15,281 nucleotides of DNA, taken from the NCBI GenBank assembly GCA_021787175.1, contig JAJYMF010000247.1:1-15281 (forward strand), read 5' to 3'. The notes below the pieces were generated by a model that saw only the letters and a list, made by a program, of their open reading frames with translations, was not told where the DNA came from and ran no database searches. The stretch comes from Pseudomonadota bacterium (GTDB lineage: Bacteria; Pseudomonadota; Gammaproteobacteria; Xanthomonadales; Rhodanobacteraceae). Position numbers and translations under genes: made by a program. Shown here one piece after another: positions 8,295-15,281 of the stretch (its first letter is position 1; each line of letters opens with the position of its first letter).

Positions 8295-10820
8295 TTAGAA
8301 CTTGTACTTGACCTGGAAGTTGACCTCGCGACCCTGCAGCGGGCGCGCCAGGATCACGCCGCCGGAACCCGCGGCGGCACCGAAGATGCGTGAATTGCTC
8401 TCGGTCAGGCCCAGGGCGTTGGTGATGTTGGTGCCCTGCAGGCGCAGTTCCCAGTTCCGGCCGACGTCCGCGACCACGCCGAAGTCCCACGTGCTGTAGG
8501 TGCCCAGCTGCTGCAGGCCGGACTGGTCCTGCGTGTGCGGACCCACGTACGTGTAGGTCACCCAGGCCATGACGTCGCCCCACGCCGTCGGGATGCTGTA
8601 GCTGGGCGTGAACATGTAGCGGAACTTCGGCTGGCGCTGAAGCTGCTGGCCGTTGATCACCGCGCAACCGTTGCCGGTCACCTGGTTCACGTAGGGAATG
8701 CAGGCAGCGTAGTGGGTGTAGTGCCCGTCCAGATAGTCCGCGACCAGCTGCAGCCGGAGATGGCGGATGGGCGTGATCGCTCCACTCAGGTTGATGCCCT
8801 TGGAGTCCGAGCCGTACAGCAGGGGACTGCCGACCGGGGCACCCTGGGCATTGGTCGGCTGGTACGGCAGGCCGCTGAACTGCCGGTGGTAGACGGTGAT
8901 GTTGGCGTAGAACAGCGACGACTGGTATTTGAAGCCGCCCTCGAAGTTCTGGACCTTCTGCAGCGGGGGCGTGTTGCCCGTGGTGTTGCCGCGCAGGGCG
9001 TTGTCGAAGTCACCGAAGTGGGCGCCGCGGTTGGCGCGCACGTACACGCTCATGTTGTCGGCCAGATCGTAGTTGGCGCCGATCGTCCACGACGGGTGCG
9101 TCTTGTTGTAGCGGGTGGTCGAGAAGGTGCCGTTGCACACCGGCACGGAGTTGTTGTAGAGCGTGTACGGATTGTTGTCGAGATTGACGTTCTGCAGGTT
9201 GCACACGTTGAGGACGGCGTTCTCGTTCTCGATGCGTCCGGACACGTCGATCAGCCAGCGGCCGTAACGCTGCAGGTCGGAGAGATAGAAGGCCTTGTTG
9301 GTCGCGCTGCCGTTCTCGGCGATGTTGTAGGCGCCGTTGTCGAGAAAGCCCTGGTTGTCGGTGAGCTGGTAGGTGTTGCCGCCGTTGACGTAGCTGACCG
9401 TGATCGGACGCGCGTTGGGCGTGTTGGTCATCAGCATCTGGTTGCCCAGCGCCCACTTGTCGCTGTCGGTGTAGTGCGCCAGGTACAGGCCGGCGGTCAG
9501 GGTATTGCCGGCGAACAGCTGCTTGCTGATGTGGAAATCGTTGCTGGCGTTGGTCAGGTACTTGTGGATGAACCACCAGCCCTGATGGATCACGCTCTGG
9601 TTGGGATCGACCGCGCCGCCGCCGACGTAGGTGGCCGTGGCCGAACCCGGGGGCAGCGCGAAGCCGCCGAGATTGGTCGGGATGTTGTACAGCTCGTCGT
9701 TCAGGGTGGCCGGATTGGAACCCGAGAACAGCGCGTTGGTATCCATCGTGCCGCGGTCGATCAGGAACTTGTCGGCCAGGCTGATGCCGTTGTCGAAATC
9801 GAAATTGATGTTGCCGCCGAAGAAGTTCATCTTCGCGCCGCGGCCGTTGGCGAGATTGGCATTCGTGCCGCCGCCGGGGTAACCGGCCAGGAACACGTGC
9901 TGGATCGCGTGACTGTAGTAGGTGCTGGTCAGCGGATCGAAACCGGGGTAGGCGCTGAACTGGTCGGTGCCGTTCTGGATCAGGGGGATCGGGGTGATGA
10001 ACTGGTTCTTGTCGTTCAGCACGCGGGCATAGAACATCATCGTGCCGTTGTCCATGTCGTGCGACAGCGTGGCGGTCAGCTGGCCGCCCTGGTCGGCCTT
10101 GAACTGCGGATTGCGCACGCCGTCGGACGTCCGTGCGAAACCGCCGACGCTCGCGTACCAGCCGTCGGCGAGCTTGAAGCCGTAGAACCCGTCGAGCCGC
10201 CACAGGCCCTCGGAGCCGTAGGTCAGGCCGACATCGCCCGAGGGCTTGGCCGTGCCCTGGCGCAGGATGAAGTTGGCGACGGCGCCGATCTGGCCGCTGC
10301 CGTAGACCACCGAAGGTCCGCCCTGCAGGATCTCGACGCGCTGGATGGTGTCATCGAGGCGGATGGCCGACGACGTCTCGAAGAACGACAGCGTGGGCAT
10401 GCCGTAGACCGGCGAACCCATGATCTCGGCGGTGAAGAACGGTGCATCGCCGCCGCCGGGGAATCCGGCGATCTCGATGTTGGCGCCGGTCTGGCCGCCG
10501 GTCGATTCGGGCCAGAGGCCGGGTGCGATCTTGAGCAGGTCCGCGGTGCTCACCGGGTTGGCTTCGCGGATCTGTTCGCGGGTCGCCGTGGTGATCGAGT
10601 AACTGGCGTCGATCTTGCGCACGCCGCCATAGACCGGCGTGCCGGTGACCACGACCTGATCGAGGGTCTTGACCTCCTTCTTGGCGGCGTCGTCCGTCCG
10701 CTTTGCCGCGGCGGCCGCACCTTTTGCCGGCGCGGTGTCCTGCGCGAAGACGGCACCCGACATCAAGGCCGAGATGATCGCTGCGGAAAGCACAGCGCGT
10801 GTCATGCATTTGCTGTTCAT
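8295..10820 (-). CDS. TonB-dependent outer-membrane receptor for an alpha-glucoside
   Basis: 841 residues. The ATG at 10820 follows GGAGG by seven bases and begins a signal peptide with predicted cleavage at VFA-Q (residue 26). A low-complexity Ala/Lys linker leads to a TonB-box-like segment LDQVVVTG (53-60). The plug domain spans about residues 62-190 (REQIREANPVSTADLLKIAPG, then IQRVEILQGGPSVVYGSGQIGAVANFIL). The rest is an Asn/Gly/Tyr-rich 22-strand barrel ending in VNFQVKYKF, with the C-terminal Phe that outer-membrane proteins need for assembly. The receptor imports a ligand across the outer membrane using TonB-ExbBD energy. Ligand identity is inferred from its place between two GH65 genes. 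Eighty-one bases separate it from the upstream phosphorylase fusion, with no terminator seen, so it is probably in the same operon. Confidence 0.92.
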   Translation of the reverse strand: MNSKCMTRAVLSAAIISALMSGAVFAQDTAPAKGAAAAAKRTDDAAKKEVKTLDQVVVTGTPVYGGVRKIDASYSITTATREQIREANPVSTADLLKIAPGLWPESTGGQTGANIEIAGFPGGGDAPFFTAEIMGSPVYGMPTLSFFETSSAIRLDDTIQRVEILQGGPSVVYGSGQIGAVANFILRQGTAKPSGDVGLTYGSEGLWRLDGFYGFKLADGWYASVGGFARTSDGVRNPQFKADQGGQLTATLSHDMDNGTMMFYARVLNDKNQFITPIPLIQNGTDQFSAYPGFDPLTSTYYSHAIQHVFLAGYPGGGTNANLANGRGAKMNFFGGNINFDFDNGISLADKFLIDRGTMDTNALFSGSNPATLNDELYNIPTNLGGFALPPGSATATYVGGGAVDPNQSVIHQGWWFIHKYLTNASNDFHISKQLFAGNTLTAGLYLAHYTDSDKWALGNQMLMTNTPNARPITVSYVNGGNTYQLTDNQGFLDNGAYNIAENGSATNKAFYLSDLQRYGRWLIDVSGRIENENAVLNVCNLQNVNLDNNPYTLYNNSVPVCNGTFSTTRYNKTHPSWTIGANYDLADNMSVYVRANRGAHFGDFDNALRGNTTGNTPPLQKVQNFEGGFKYQSSLFYANITVYHRQFSGLPYQPTNAQGAPVGSPLLYGSDSKGINLSGAITPIRHLRLQLVADYLDGHYTHYAACIPYVNQVTGNGCAVINGQQLQRQPKFRYMFTPSYSIPTAWGDVMAWVTYTYVGPHTQDQSGLQQLGTYSTWDFGVVADVGRNWELRLQGTNITNALGLTESNSRIFGAAAGSGGVILARPLQGREVNFQVKYKF

Positions 10821-10827
10821 GGTTTTT

Positions 10828-10832
10828 CCTCC
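10828..10832 (-). promoter_or_regulatory. Ribosome binding site of the TonB-dependent receptor
   Basis: GGAGG on the minus strand is seven bases before the ATG at 10820. It excludes the longer in-frame start at 10892, which would put non-signal residues ahead of the signal peptide. Confidence 0.7.
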
Positions 10833-10901
10833 ACCCGTGATTGTTTGCAGTTTTTTGTTTTCGCTACGAACGACCGCACGCTGATCGCGCACGTCATGTC
10901 T

Positions 10902-13900
10902 TCAGTCATCCATGAAGGCCGCCACGTCGAAGGCGGCAATGGCGGGCAATACGATGTCAGCGTCCGCGAGCGCCACCGGATCGCCGATGCCGATCGCCGT
11001 CATGCCGGCGGCCCGGATCGCCGCGATGCCGGCGGCCGCGTCTTCGACGCCCAGGCAGTCGGACGGCGCCAGCCCGAGCCCCGCCGCCGCGTCCAGGAAA
11101 ATCGCCGGATCGGGCTTCGATCGCGCCACCGCGCCGGCATCGACGACGTAGTCGAAGAGTCCGGCGATGCCCAGGCGCTCGAGCAGCAGCGGCGCGTTGC
11201 GGCTGGCCGATGCCAGTGCGACGCGCAGACCCGCGGCCCGCACCGATTCGATCGCCGTGCGCGCGCCCGGCAGCAGGCTTTCGGGTCCGAGGCGTTCGAT
11301 GCGTTCGCGGTAATCGCGGTTCTTGCGCTCCTCCAGAGCGCGCTTTTCATCTTCCGGATAAGGGCGTGAAGCGCGTTCGAGCAGGATCTCCAGCGAGCCG
11401 CGCCGGTCGACGCCCTTGAGGCGCTCGGCGAGCGCCTCGTCGAACGGCACGCCGATTTCCTGCGCCAGCCGGCTCCAGGCGGCGCGATGCAGCACCGCGG
11501 TGTCGGCGATCACGCCATCCAGATCGAAAATGACGCCCTTGAACCGGCGCGGCCCGACCGTGCCCGCCGCCATGTCGCCGCGATGCGGAAAGCGCAGGGT
11601 CTGGCCTGCGTGCAGATGCTGCGGCTTGCCGGCGTGACGGAAAGTCAGCGCGGCCCCGGCCGTGAGGGTGTAGCGGACGCCGTCGCCATCGACCTCGACA
11701 CGCAGCTGCGCATCGCGCCAGCGCAGGCCGAAGCGGTAGCTCTGCCACGCCGGGGGCAGGCGCGGCGCCAGGGTCAGCTCGCCGTTCGTGACGCGCAGGC
11801 CGGCGAAGCCCCAGGTCAGGGCCAGCCAGCTGCCGGCCATCGCGGCGAGATGCACGCCGTGCGCGGTGTTGCCGTGCAGGTTGTCGAGGTCGACGCGCAG
11901 GGTGTCGAGAAAGTAGCGGCAGGCCTTGCCGATCTGCCCGACCTCGGCCGCCAATACGGCAAACGTCGACGCCGACAGCGTCGAGTCGTGCACGGTGACG
12001 CCCTCGTAGTACTCGAGGTTGCGCTGCTTGGCGGCGCGGTCGACGCCTTCGCCCGCGAGCACCAGCGCCAGCAGCGTGTCGGCCTGCTTGCAGACCTGGT
12101 GCCGGTAGAGCGTCAGCGGATGCAGGCGCAGCAGCAGCGGCTGGCCGGCATGGATTTCGCGCCGGATGTCGAGGTGCGGCTTGTCGAGAAAGGCGTCGTC
12201 CTGCGGAAAGATCCCCAGCGCCGCGTCGACCGGCAGATGCATGGTCTCGGCGGCCCGATGCCACTGTCGCGGTTCCTCGGCGCCGAGGCCGATGCGCGCG
12301 GACAGTGCCGCCAGCGCATCGGGGTGATCGGCGGCCATCCACTCGGCGACCGCCGCCGCGTCGCGCAGGTGTCGCTGCGCCATGCGGTTGGTGTAGTGGT
12401 TGTTGTCGACCAGCGCCGAGTACTCGTCCGGCCCGGTCACCTCGTGAATGCAGAACGCCCCGGCGCGGCGCGGGTTGAAGTGTCCGATCTCGAGCCAGAT
12501 GCGCGCCGTCTCGAACAGCATCTCGGCGCCGCGCTCGCACAGGAAAGCGTCATCGCCGCTGGCATCGACATACAGGCGGATCGCCCACGCGACGGCAGCG
12601 TTGATGTGGTACTGCGCCGAACCGCCGGGAAAATAAGCCGAGCACTCGCCGCCGCTGATGGTGCGCCACGCGTAGAGCGCGCCGCGCGGATGATTCAGCT
12701 CGCGCGCGTGCGCCCGGGCACGCTCGAGGGTTCGGTACCGGTACTCGAGCATGCTGCGCGCAAGACCCGGCGCCAGCATCGCCAGCACCGGCAGCATGAA
12801 GGCCTCGGCATCCCAGAAGTAGTGCCCCTCGTAGCCTTCGCCGGTCAGGCCCTTGGCCGCCGCCGTGCCGCTGCCGTCCCGCGAAGTCGACTGGAACACG
12901 TGGAAGAGATTCAGGCGCAGCGCCTGCTCGATGTCCGGCGCGCCGACGATGGCGAGGTCCGCCTGCTCCCAGAACTCCGCAAGCCGCCGCCGCTGACGCT
13001 CGAGGATCTGTGCGTAGCCCTGATCCACCGCCCGCTGCAGCGTCGCCCGTGCCTGTTCGTGCAGGATTGCGGCGGCGGGACCGCCGCCCGGCGCGGACCA
13101 GGCATAGACGACGTACTTCTCCAGCACGATCTCGGCGCCGGGCGTCAGCAGGACCGTCGCGGTCTGGGCGACGCCCGCCGGCGTGCGCGACCCGCCATCG
13201 AAGCGGAGGCTGGCGTCATCGATGCGATGGCGCTGGGCGCACACCAGATCAATGCCGCTGTGGGCGGTCTGTTCGTGAATCCAGGCGCTCTGCGCATCCC
13301 CGCCGGCCTCGACGACGCGCAGGCCGCCGTCGAGTCGCGCGCCGATCCGCGGATCGTCGCCCTGTGCGACGGCGCCGGGGGCCGCTTCGATGGCCGAGTC
13401 CAGACTCAGCGGCCCGTGATAGTCGACCGAACGTACGCGGTAGCGCAACGCGAGCAGGCCGGGAGCATCCAGCGCGACGATGCGCTCGGCCGCGATCTCG
13501 AGCGTGACGCCGCTGGGCGCGCGCCAGCGCAGCGTGCGCCGGTAACAGCCGTCGCGCAGATCGAGTTCGCGTCGCAGGGCCAGCCACGTGCCGGCGCTCA
13601 AGACGACCGGCGTGTCGCCGAGCCGCAGGTGAATCCGCGTGCCGTCCGCCACCGGCACGCGCGTGTCGCTGCTGCGGGCGAATCCCGGGAAGCGCTCGTG
13701 ATAGTGGATGGACGTGCGTTCCCACACCGAGGCGAGGAAGACGCCCTGACTGGCGCTGTCGTCTTCCTCGAGACCGCCGCGCACGCCCAGGGCCCCGTTG
13801 GCCAGCGCGAACAGGCTTTCCGCGTGCCCGAAGCGCGCCGGATCGGTGTCCTCGCTCACCAATCGCCACGGATCGAGCGCACCACTGTCCGCTGCGAGCG

Positions 13901-13934
13901 CCATGGCGGGCATGTCCATTTCAGACGTCTTCAC
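10902..13934 (-). CDS. Fusion of GH65 disaccharide phosphorylase and beta-phosphoglucomutase
   Basis: 1,010 residues, no signal peptide, hence cytoplasmic. Residues about 20-790 are a GH65 phosphorylase: GEGYEGHYFWDAE (365-377), YAWRTISGGECSAYFPGG (421-438), general acid E504 in HEVTGPDEYSALVDNNHYTN, HQVCKQADTLLAL, and the phosphate-binding loop HDSTLS (649-654). The maltose-phosphorylase HNEWE-type segment is missing, so trehalose, kojibiose, nigerose or another alpha-glucoside is as likely. Residues 798-1010 are a HAD beta-phosphoglucomutase: FDLDGVIADTA with D804 (phosphoryl acceptor) and D806 (acid/base), cap motif LKGVDRR, LASASRN (907-913), SKPDP with K940, and E964-D965 for Mg. The chain would turn disaccharide plus phosphate into glucose (or another acceptor) and beta-glucose-1-phosphate, then glucose-6-phosphate. 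Start GTG at 13934 follows GGGGGAGG by four bases; ATG at 13919 is the alternative, and 13973 would lie inside the operator. Confidence 0.9.
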   Translation of the reverse strand: MKTSEMDMPAMALAADSGALDPWRLVSEDTDPARFGHAESLFALANGALGVRGGLEEDDSASQGVFLASVWERTSIHYHERFPGFARSSDTRVPVADGTRIHLRLGDTPVVLSAGTWLALRRELDLRDGCYRRTLRWRAPSGVTLEIAAERIVALDAPGLLALRYRVRSVDYHGPLSLDSAIEAAPGAVAQGDDPRIGARLDGGLRVVEAGGDAQSAWIHEQTAHSGIDLVCAQRHRIDDASLRFDGGSRTPAGVAQTATVLLTPGAEIVLEKYVVYAWSAPGGGPAAAILHEQARATLQRAVDQGYAQILERQRRRLAEFWEQADLAIVGAPDIEQALRLNLFHVFQSTSRDGSGTAAAKGLTGEGYEGHYFWDAEAFMLPVLAMLAPGLARSMLEYRYRTLERARAHARELNHPRGALYAWRTISGGECSAYFPGGSAQYHINAAVAWAIRLYVDASGDDAFLCERGAEMLFETARIWLEIGHFNPRRAGAFCIHEVTGPDEYSALVDNNHYTNRMAQRHLRDAAAVAEWMAADHPDALAALSARIGLGAEEPRQWHRAAETMHLPVDAALGIFPQDDAFLDKPHLDIRREIHAGQPLLLRLHPLTLYRHQVCKQADTLLALVLAGEGVDRAAKQRNLEYYEGVTVHDSTLSASTFAVLAAEVGQIGKACRYFLDTLRVDLDNLHGNTAHGVHLAAMAGSWLALTWGFAGLRVTNGELTLAPRLPPAWQSYRFGLRWRDAQLRVEVDGDGVRYTLTAGAALTFRHAGKPQHLHAGQTLRFPHRGDMAAGTVGPRRFKGVIFDLDGVIADTAVLHRAAWSRLAQEIGVPFDEALAERLKGVDRRGSLEILLERASRPYPEDEKRALEERKNRDYRERIERLGPESLLPGARTAIESVRAAGLRVALASASRNAPLLLERLGIAGLFDYVVDAGAVARSKPDPAIFLDAAAGLGLAPSDCLGVEDAAAGIAAIRAAGMTAIGIGDPVALADADIVLPAIAAFDVAAFMDD

Positions 13935-13938
13935 GCGG

Positions 13939-13946
13939 CCTCCCCC
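13939..13946 (-). promoter_or_regulatory. Ribosome binding site supporting the GTG start of the GH65 fusion
   Basis: GGGGGAGG on the minus strand ends four bases before GTG at 13934. The same site is 19 bases from the ATG at 13919, too far to serve it. Confidence 0.6.
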
Positions 13947-13960
13947 GAACCGTGGCGGCG

Positions 13961-13989
13961 AGCCTAAATGCAATTGGTATCGATATCAA
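13961..13989 (-). promoter_or_regulatory. Candidate operon promoter overlapping the operator
   Basis: On the minus strand, TTGATA (13989-13984; five of six matches to the -35 consensus) is followed after exactly 17 bases by TAGGCT (13966-13961; three of six to the -10). That would place the transcript start near 13953 and the GTG about 20 bases later. An alternative pair is TTGCAT (14011-14006) with TGATAT (13988-13983), also 17 apart. Either one would be blocked by a repressor on the palindrome. Confidence 0.4.
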
Positions 13990-14004
13990 GATATCGATAC
14001 CAAT
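13973..14004. promoter_or_regulatory. 32-bp palindromic operator for the LacI-family regulator
   Basis: Perfect inverted repeat: ATTGGTATCGATAT (13973-13986), spacer CAAG, then ATATCGATACCAAT (13991-14004). Each arm also holds a CG-centred TATCGATA core, the form LacI-family proteins prefer. Within it, TTGGTATCGATATCAA (13974-13989) is a 16-bp site with one mismatched pair. The AT-rich island stands out against GC-rich surroundings and lies between the divergent operon and the lacI-type gene. The direct repeat ATGCAA flanks it at 13968-13973 and 14006-14011. Confidence 0.8.
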
Positions 14005-14030
14005 GATGCAACGCACCATGACCGCGAGCA

Positions 14031-14054
14031 TCCGGCAGGCTCTCCGGCAGGCTC
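14031..14054. repeat. Perfect 12-bp tandem duplication
   Basis: TCCGGCAGGCTC occurs twice back to back (14031-14042, 14043-14054) in the non-coding space between operator and regulator gene. It is probably a slippage product; no function is evident. Confidence 0.7.
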
Positions 14055-14091
14055 GCTGCGCTCATTCCGGTGCTCAGACTTACGGCCGCCG

Positions 14092-14120
14092 TTGACGCTC
14101 GCGACCCACACGAAGAGACT
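14092..14120 (+). promoter_or_regulatory. Candidate promoter of the LacI-type regulator
   Basis: TTGACG (14092-14097, five of six to the -35 consensus) is followed after 17 bases by GAGACT (14115-14120, three of six to the -10). If used, the leader is about 65 bases and the operator lies some 90 bases upstream, so autoregulation would not be by direct promoter occlusion. The -10 is weak. Confidence 0.3.
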
Positions 14121-14182
14121 GCATCTTCAAGAGCAACGACCACGCGCCGGACACAGCGGCCCGCGCCGGTCGGCGTTCGACT

Positions 14183-14186
14183 GGAG
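14183..14186 (+). promoter_or_regulatory. Ribosome binding site supporting a TTG start for the regulator
   Basis: GGAG is six bases before TTG at 14193. This start gives a protein of normal LacI-family length. No other candidate start (GTG 14070, ATG 14248) was found to fit both spacing and length. Confidence 0.55.
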
Positions 14187-14192
14187 CGTCGA

Positions 14193-15206
14193 TTGAGCCG
14201 GATCAACACCACGACCGCGGACCCCGCGGGCTCGAACAGCCCCACCATGGCGGACCTGGCCCGCCTGGCGGGCACCTCCAAGATCACCGTCTCGCGGGCG
14301 CTGGCCGACAGTCCGCTGGTCAACCCCGACACGCGCGCCCGCATCCAGGCCATCGCCCGGGAGCACGGCTACAAGCTCAACGTCAACGCGCGCAATCTAC
14401 GGCTGCGCCGCAGCCACACGATCGCCGTCATCGTCGAGATGAAGCCCTCCAGCGACCGTTCGATGCTCGATCCCTATCCGCTCAATCTTCTGGGCGGCAT
14501 CACCCAGGAGCTGACGACCGCCGGCTACAGCGTGCTGCTGACCACCCGGCATGAAGCCAACGCCGCCGCCGTGCATGCGGCCGACGGCCTGATCCTGCTG
14601 GGGCAGGGCGCGCACCAGGATGCCGTACGGCGGTTCGACAAACTGGGGCTGCCGATGGTGGTCTGGGGCGCCCCCTCGAACCGTGATGACCATGTGGTGG
14701 TCGGCAGCAACAACCGGCAGGGCGGCGCGCTCGTGGCCGAGCATTTCGTGACGATCGGCCGCAAGCATCCGGTGTTCGTCGGCAACCCCAGCCATCCCGA
14801 GATCCTCGATCGCCTCAACGGCTTCGTCGATACCCTGGCGGAGCACGGCATCAAGCCGCTCCTGATGCGGCGCGACGAGTTCACCATGGCCGCCGGCATC
14901 GATGCCGTGCATTCCCTGGCCGTCCGCGAGGCCGAATTCGATTCGATCTTCGCCTGCAGCGACCTGCTGGCCATCGGCGCGATCCGCGCCCTCGAGGAAT
15001 TGGACAAATCCGCACCGCGCGACGTCTCGGTCGTCGGCTATGACGACACCCCGCTGAGTGCCAGCTTCCTGCCGGCGCTGTCGACGGTGCGCCAGGACTG
15101 GCAGGAGGGCGGCACCCTGCTCGCTCGCAAGGTGCTGGCCCTGATACAGGGACAGAACGCGCAATCCGAGACGCTGCCGGTGACGCTGGTCCTGCGCGCG
15201 ACTTGA
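14193..15206 (+). CDS. LacI-family transcriptional regulator of the alpha-glucoside operon
   Basis: 337 residues from the TTG at 14193, a usual length for the family. The N-terminal helix-turn-helix lies at about residues 18-40 (TMADLARLAGTSKITVSRAL). The hinge follows (NVNARNLRLRRSHT, 63-76), with the leucine that inserts into the central CG of the operator. The periplasmic-binding-protein-like effector domain follows: HTIAVIVEM, GGITQELTTAGYSVLLTT, ADGLILLG, the dimer/ligand segment KHPVFVGNPSHPEILDRLNGF, FACSDLLAIGAIRAL and DVSVVGYDDTPLSASFLPALSTVRQD. All blocks are intact. It is divergent from the GH65 operon with a 258-base intergenic region carrying a perfect palindrome, so it is very likely the local repressor, relieved by the sugar or by glucose-phosphate products. 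Starting at GTG 14070 would add 41 Arg/Thr-rich residues untypical of the family. Confidence 0.9.
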   Translation: MSRINTTTADPAGSNSPTMADLARLAGTSKITVSRALADSPLVNPDTRARIQAIAREHGYKLNVNARNLRLRRSHTIAVIVEMKPSSDRSMLDPYPLNLLGGITQELTTAGYSVLLTTRHEANAAAVHAADGLILLGQGAHQDAVRRFDKLGLPMVVWGAPSNRDDHVVVGSNNRQGGALVAEHFVTIGRKHPVFVGNPSHPEILDRLNGFVDTLAEHGIKPLLMRRDEFTMAAGIDAVHSLAVREAEFDSIFACSDLLAIGAIRALEELDKSAPRDVSVVGYDDTPLSASFLPALSTVRQDWQEGGTLLARKVLALIQGQNAQSETLPVTLVLRAT

Positions 15207-15281
15207 GCCGGGGCAAGCGCCGGGGCACGGAAGCGATTGGGCGTCCGGACGCCGTACAGATTTTCGACGCGTGGATGGCAC
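15207..15281 (+). other. Right-edge intergenic sequence, weak hairpin
   Basis: After the regulator stop there is a short self-complementary element (GGCGT 15240-15244, CCGG loop, ACGCC 15249-15253), followed seven bases later by ATTTT. It could be a weak terminator for the regulator. The window ends before the next gene can be recognised. Confidence 0.3.

Noticed and set aside
10821..10901. Second operator or separate promoter ahead of the TonB receptor
   Set aside because: The 81-base spacer has an A-rich stretch and the ribosome site but no copy of the TATCGATA core and no convincing -35/-10 pair.
8535..11369. Long plus-strand open frame antisense to the TonB receptor and the end of the GH65 fusion
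   Set aside because: Val/Gly/Asp/Arg repeats typical of antisense reading in G+C-rich DNA; it spans two genuine genes and their spacer.
11487..13967. Long plus-strand open frame antisense to the GH65-PGM fusion
   Set aside because: Same compositional artefact; no motif and no plausible start signal.
13935..13973. Upstream ATG start at 13973 for the GH65 fusion
   Set aside because: It would begin inside the operator palindrome, downstream of no usable ribosome site, and adds residues with no family similarity.
13973..14004. Palindrome as an insertion-sequence end, recombination site or replication element
   Set aside because: No transposase, integrase or second copy in the window; its place between a divergent LacI-type gene and its operon explains it fully.

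Overview
The window is a high-G+C chromosomal stretch (roughly two-thirds G+C by eye). It has compact genes and long spurious open frames antisense to the real ones. Gene content points to a gammaproteobacterium of the Xanthomonadales, such as a Rhodanobacter, Dyella or Luteibacter relative: a TonB-dependent receptor paired with a LacI-type regulator, a secreted Asp-box propeller protein and a secreted S9 peptidase. The taxon is inferred, not proven.

Left part (1-4489, plus strand): the C-terminal portion of a large sortilin/BNR-repeat propeller protein runs in from the left edge. An exported prolyl-oligopeptidase-family (S9) serine peptidase follows, with its own weak promoter candidate. Nothing in the sequence ties these two genes to the sugar locus.

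Central and right part (4547-15206): a self-contained alpha-glucoside utilisation locus. Four genes are read leftwards in this order: a GH65 phosphorylase fused to beta-phosphoglucomutase (13934-10902), a TonB-dependent outer-membrane receptor (10820-8295), a signal-peptide-bearing GH65 hydrolase (8124-5776), and an MFS sugar transporter (5779-4547) whose start overlaps the hydrolase stop as ATGA. A LacI-family repressor (14193-15206) is divergent. Between them lies a perfect 14-bp inverted repeat with a 4-bp spacer (13973-14004), the obvious operator.

Inferred working model: the receptor brings an alpha-glucosyl disaccharide or oligosaccharide across the outer membrane. The secreted GH65 can hydrolyse it in the periplasm, and the MFS permease carries glucose and/or intact disaccharide inward. 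In the cytoplasm the fusion enzyme splits the disaccharide with phosphate and converts the beta-glucose-1-phosphate directly to glucose-6-phosphate. The repressor senses the sugar or a product. The exact disaccharide (kojibiose, trehalose, nigerose, maltose or another) cannot be read from sequence alone. No glucokinase gene is present.

The most interesting items are the phosphorylase-mutase fusion, the pairing of a hydrolytic and a phosphorolytic GH65 in one operon but probably in different compartments, and the 32-bp operator palindrome. No tRNA, rRNA, CRISPR array, transposon or attachment site was seen.
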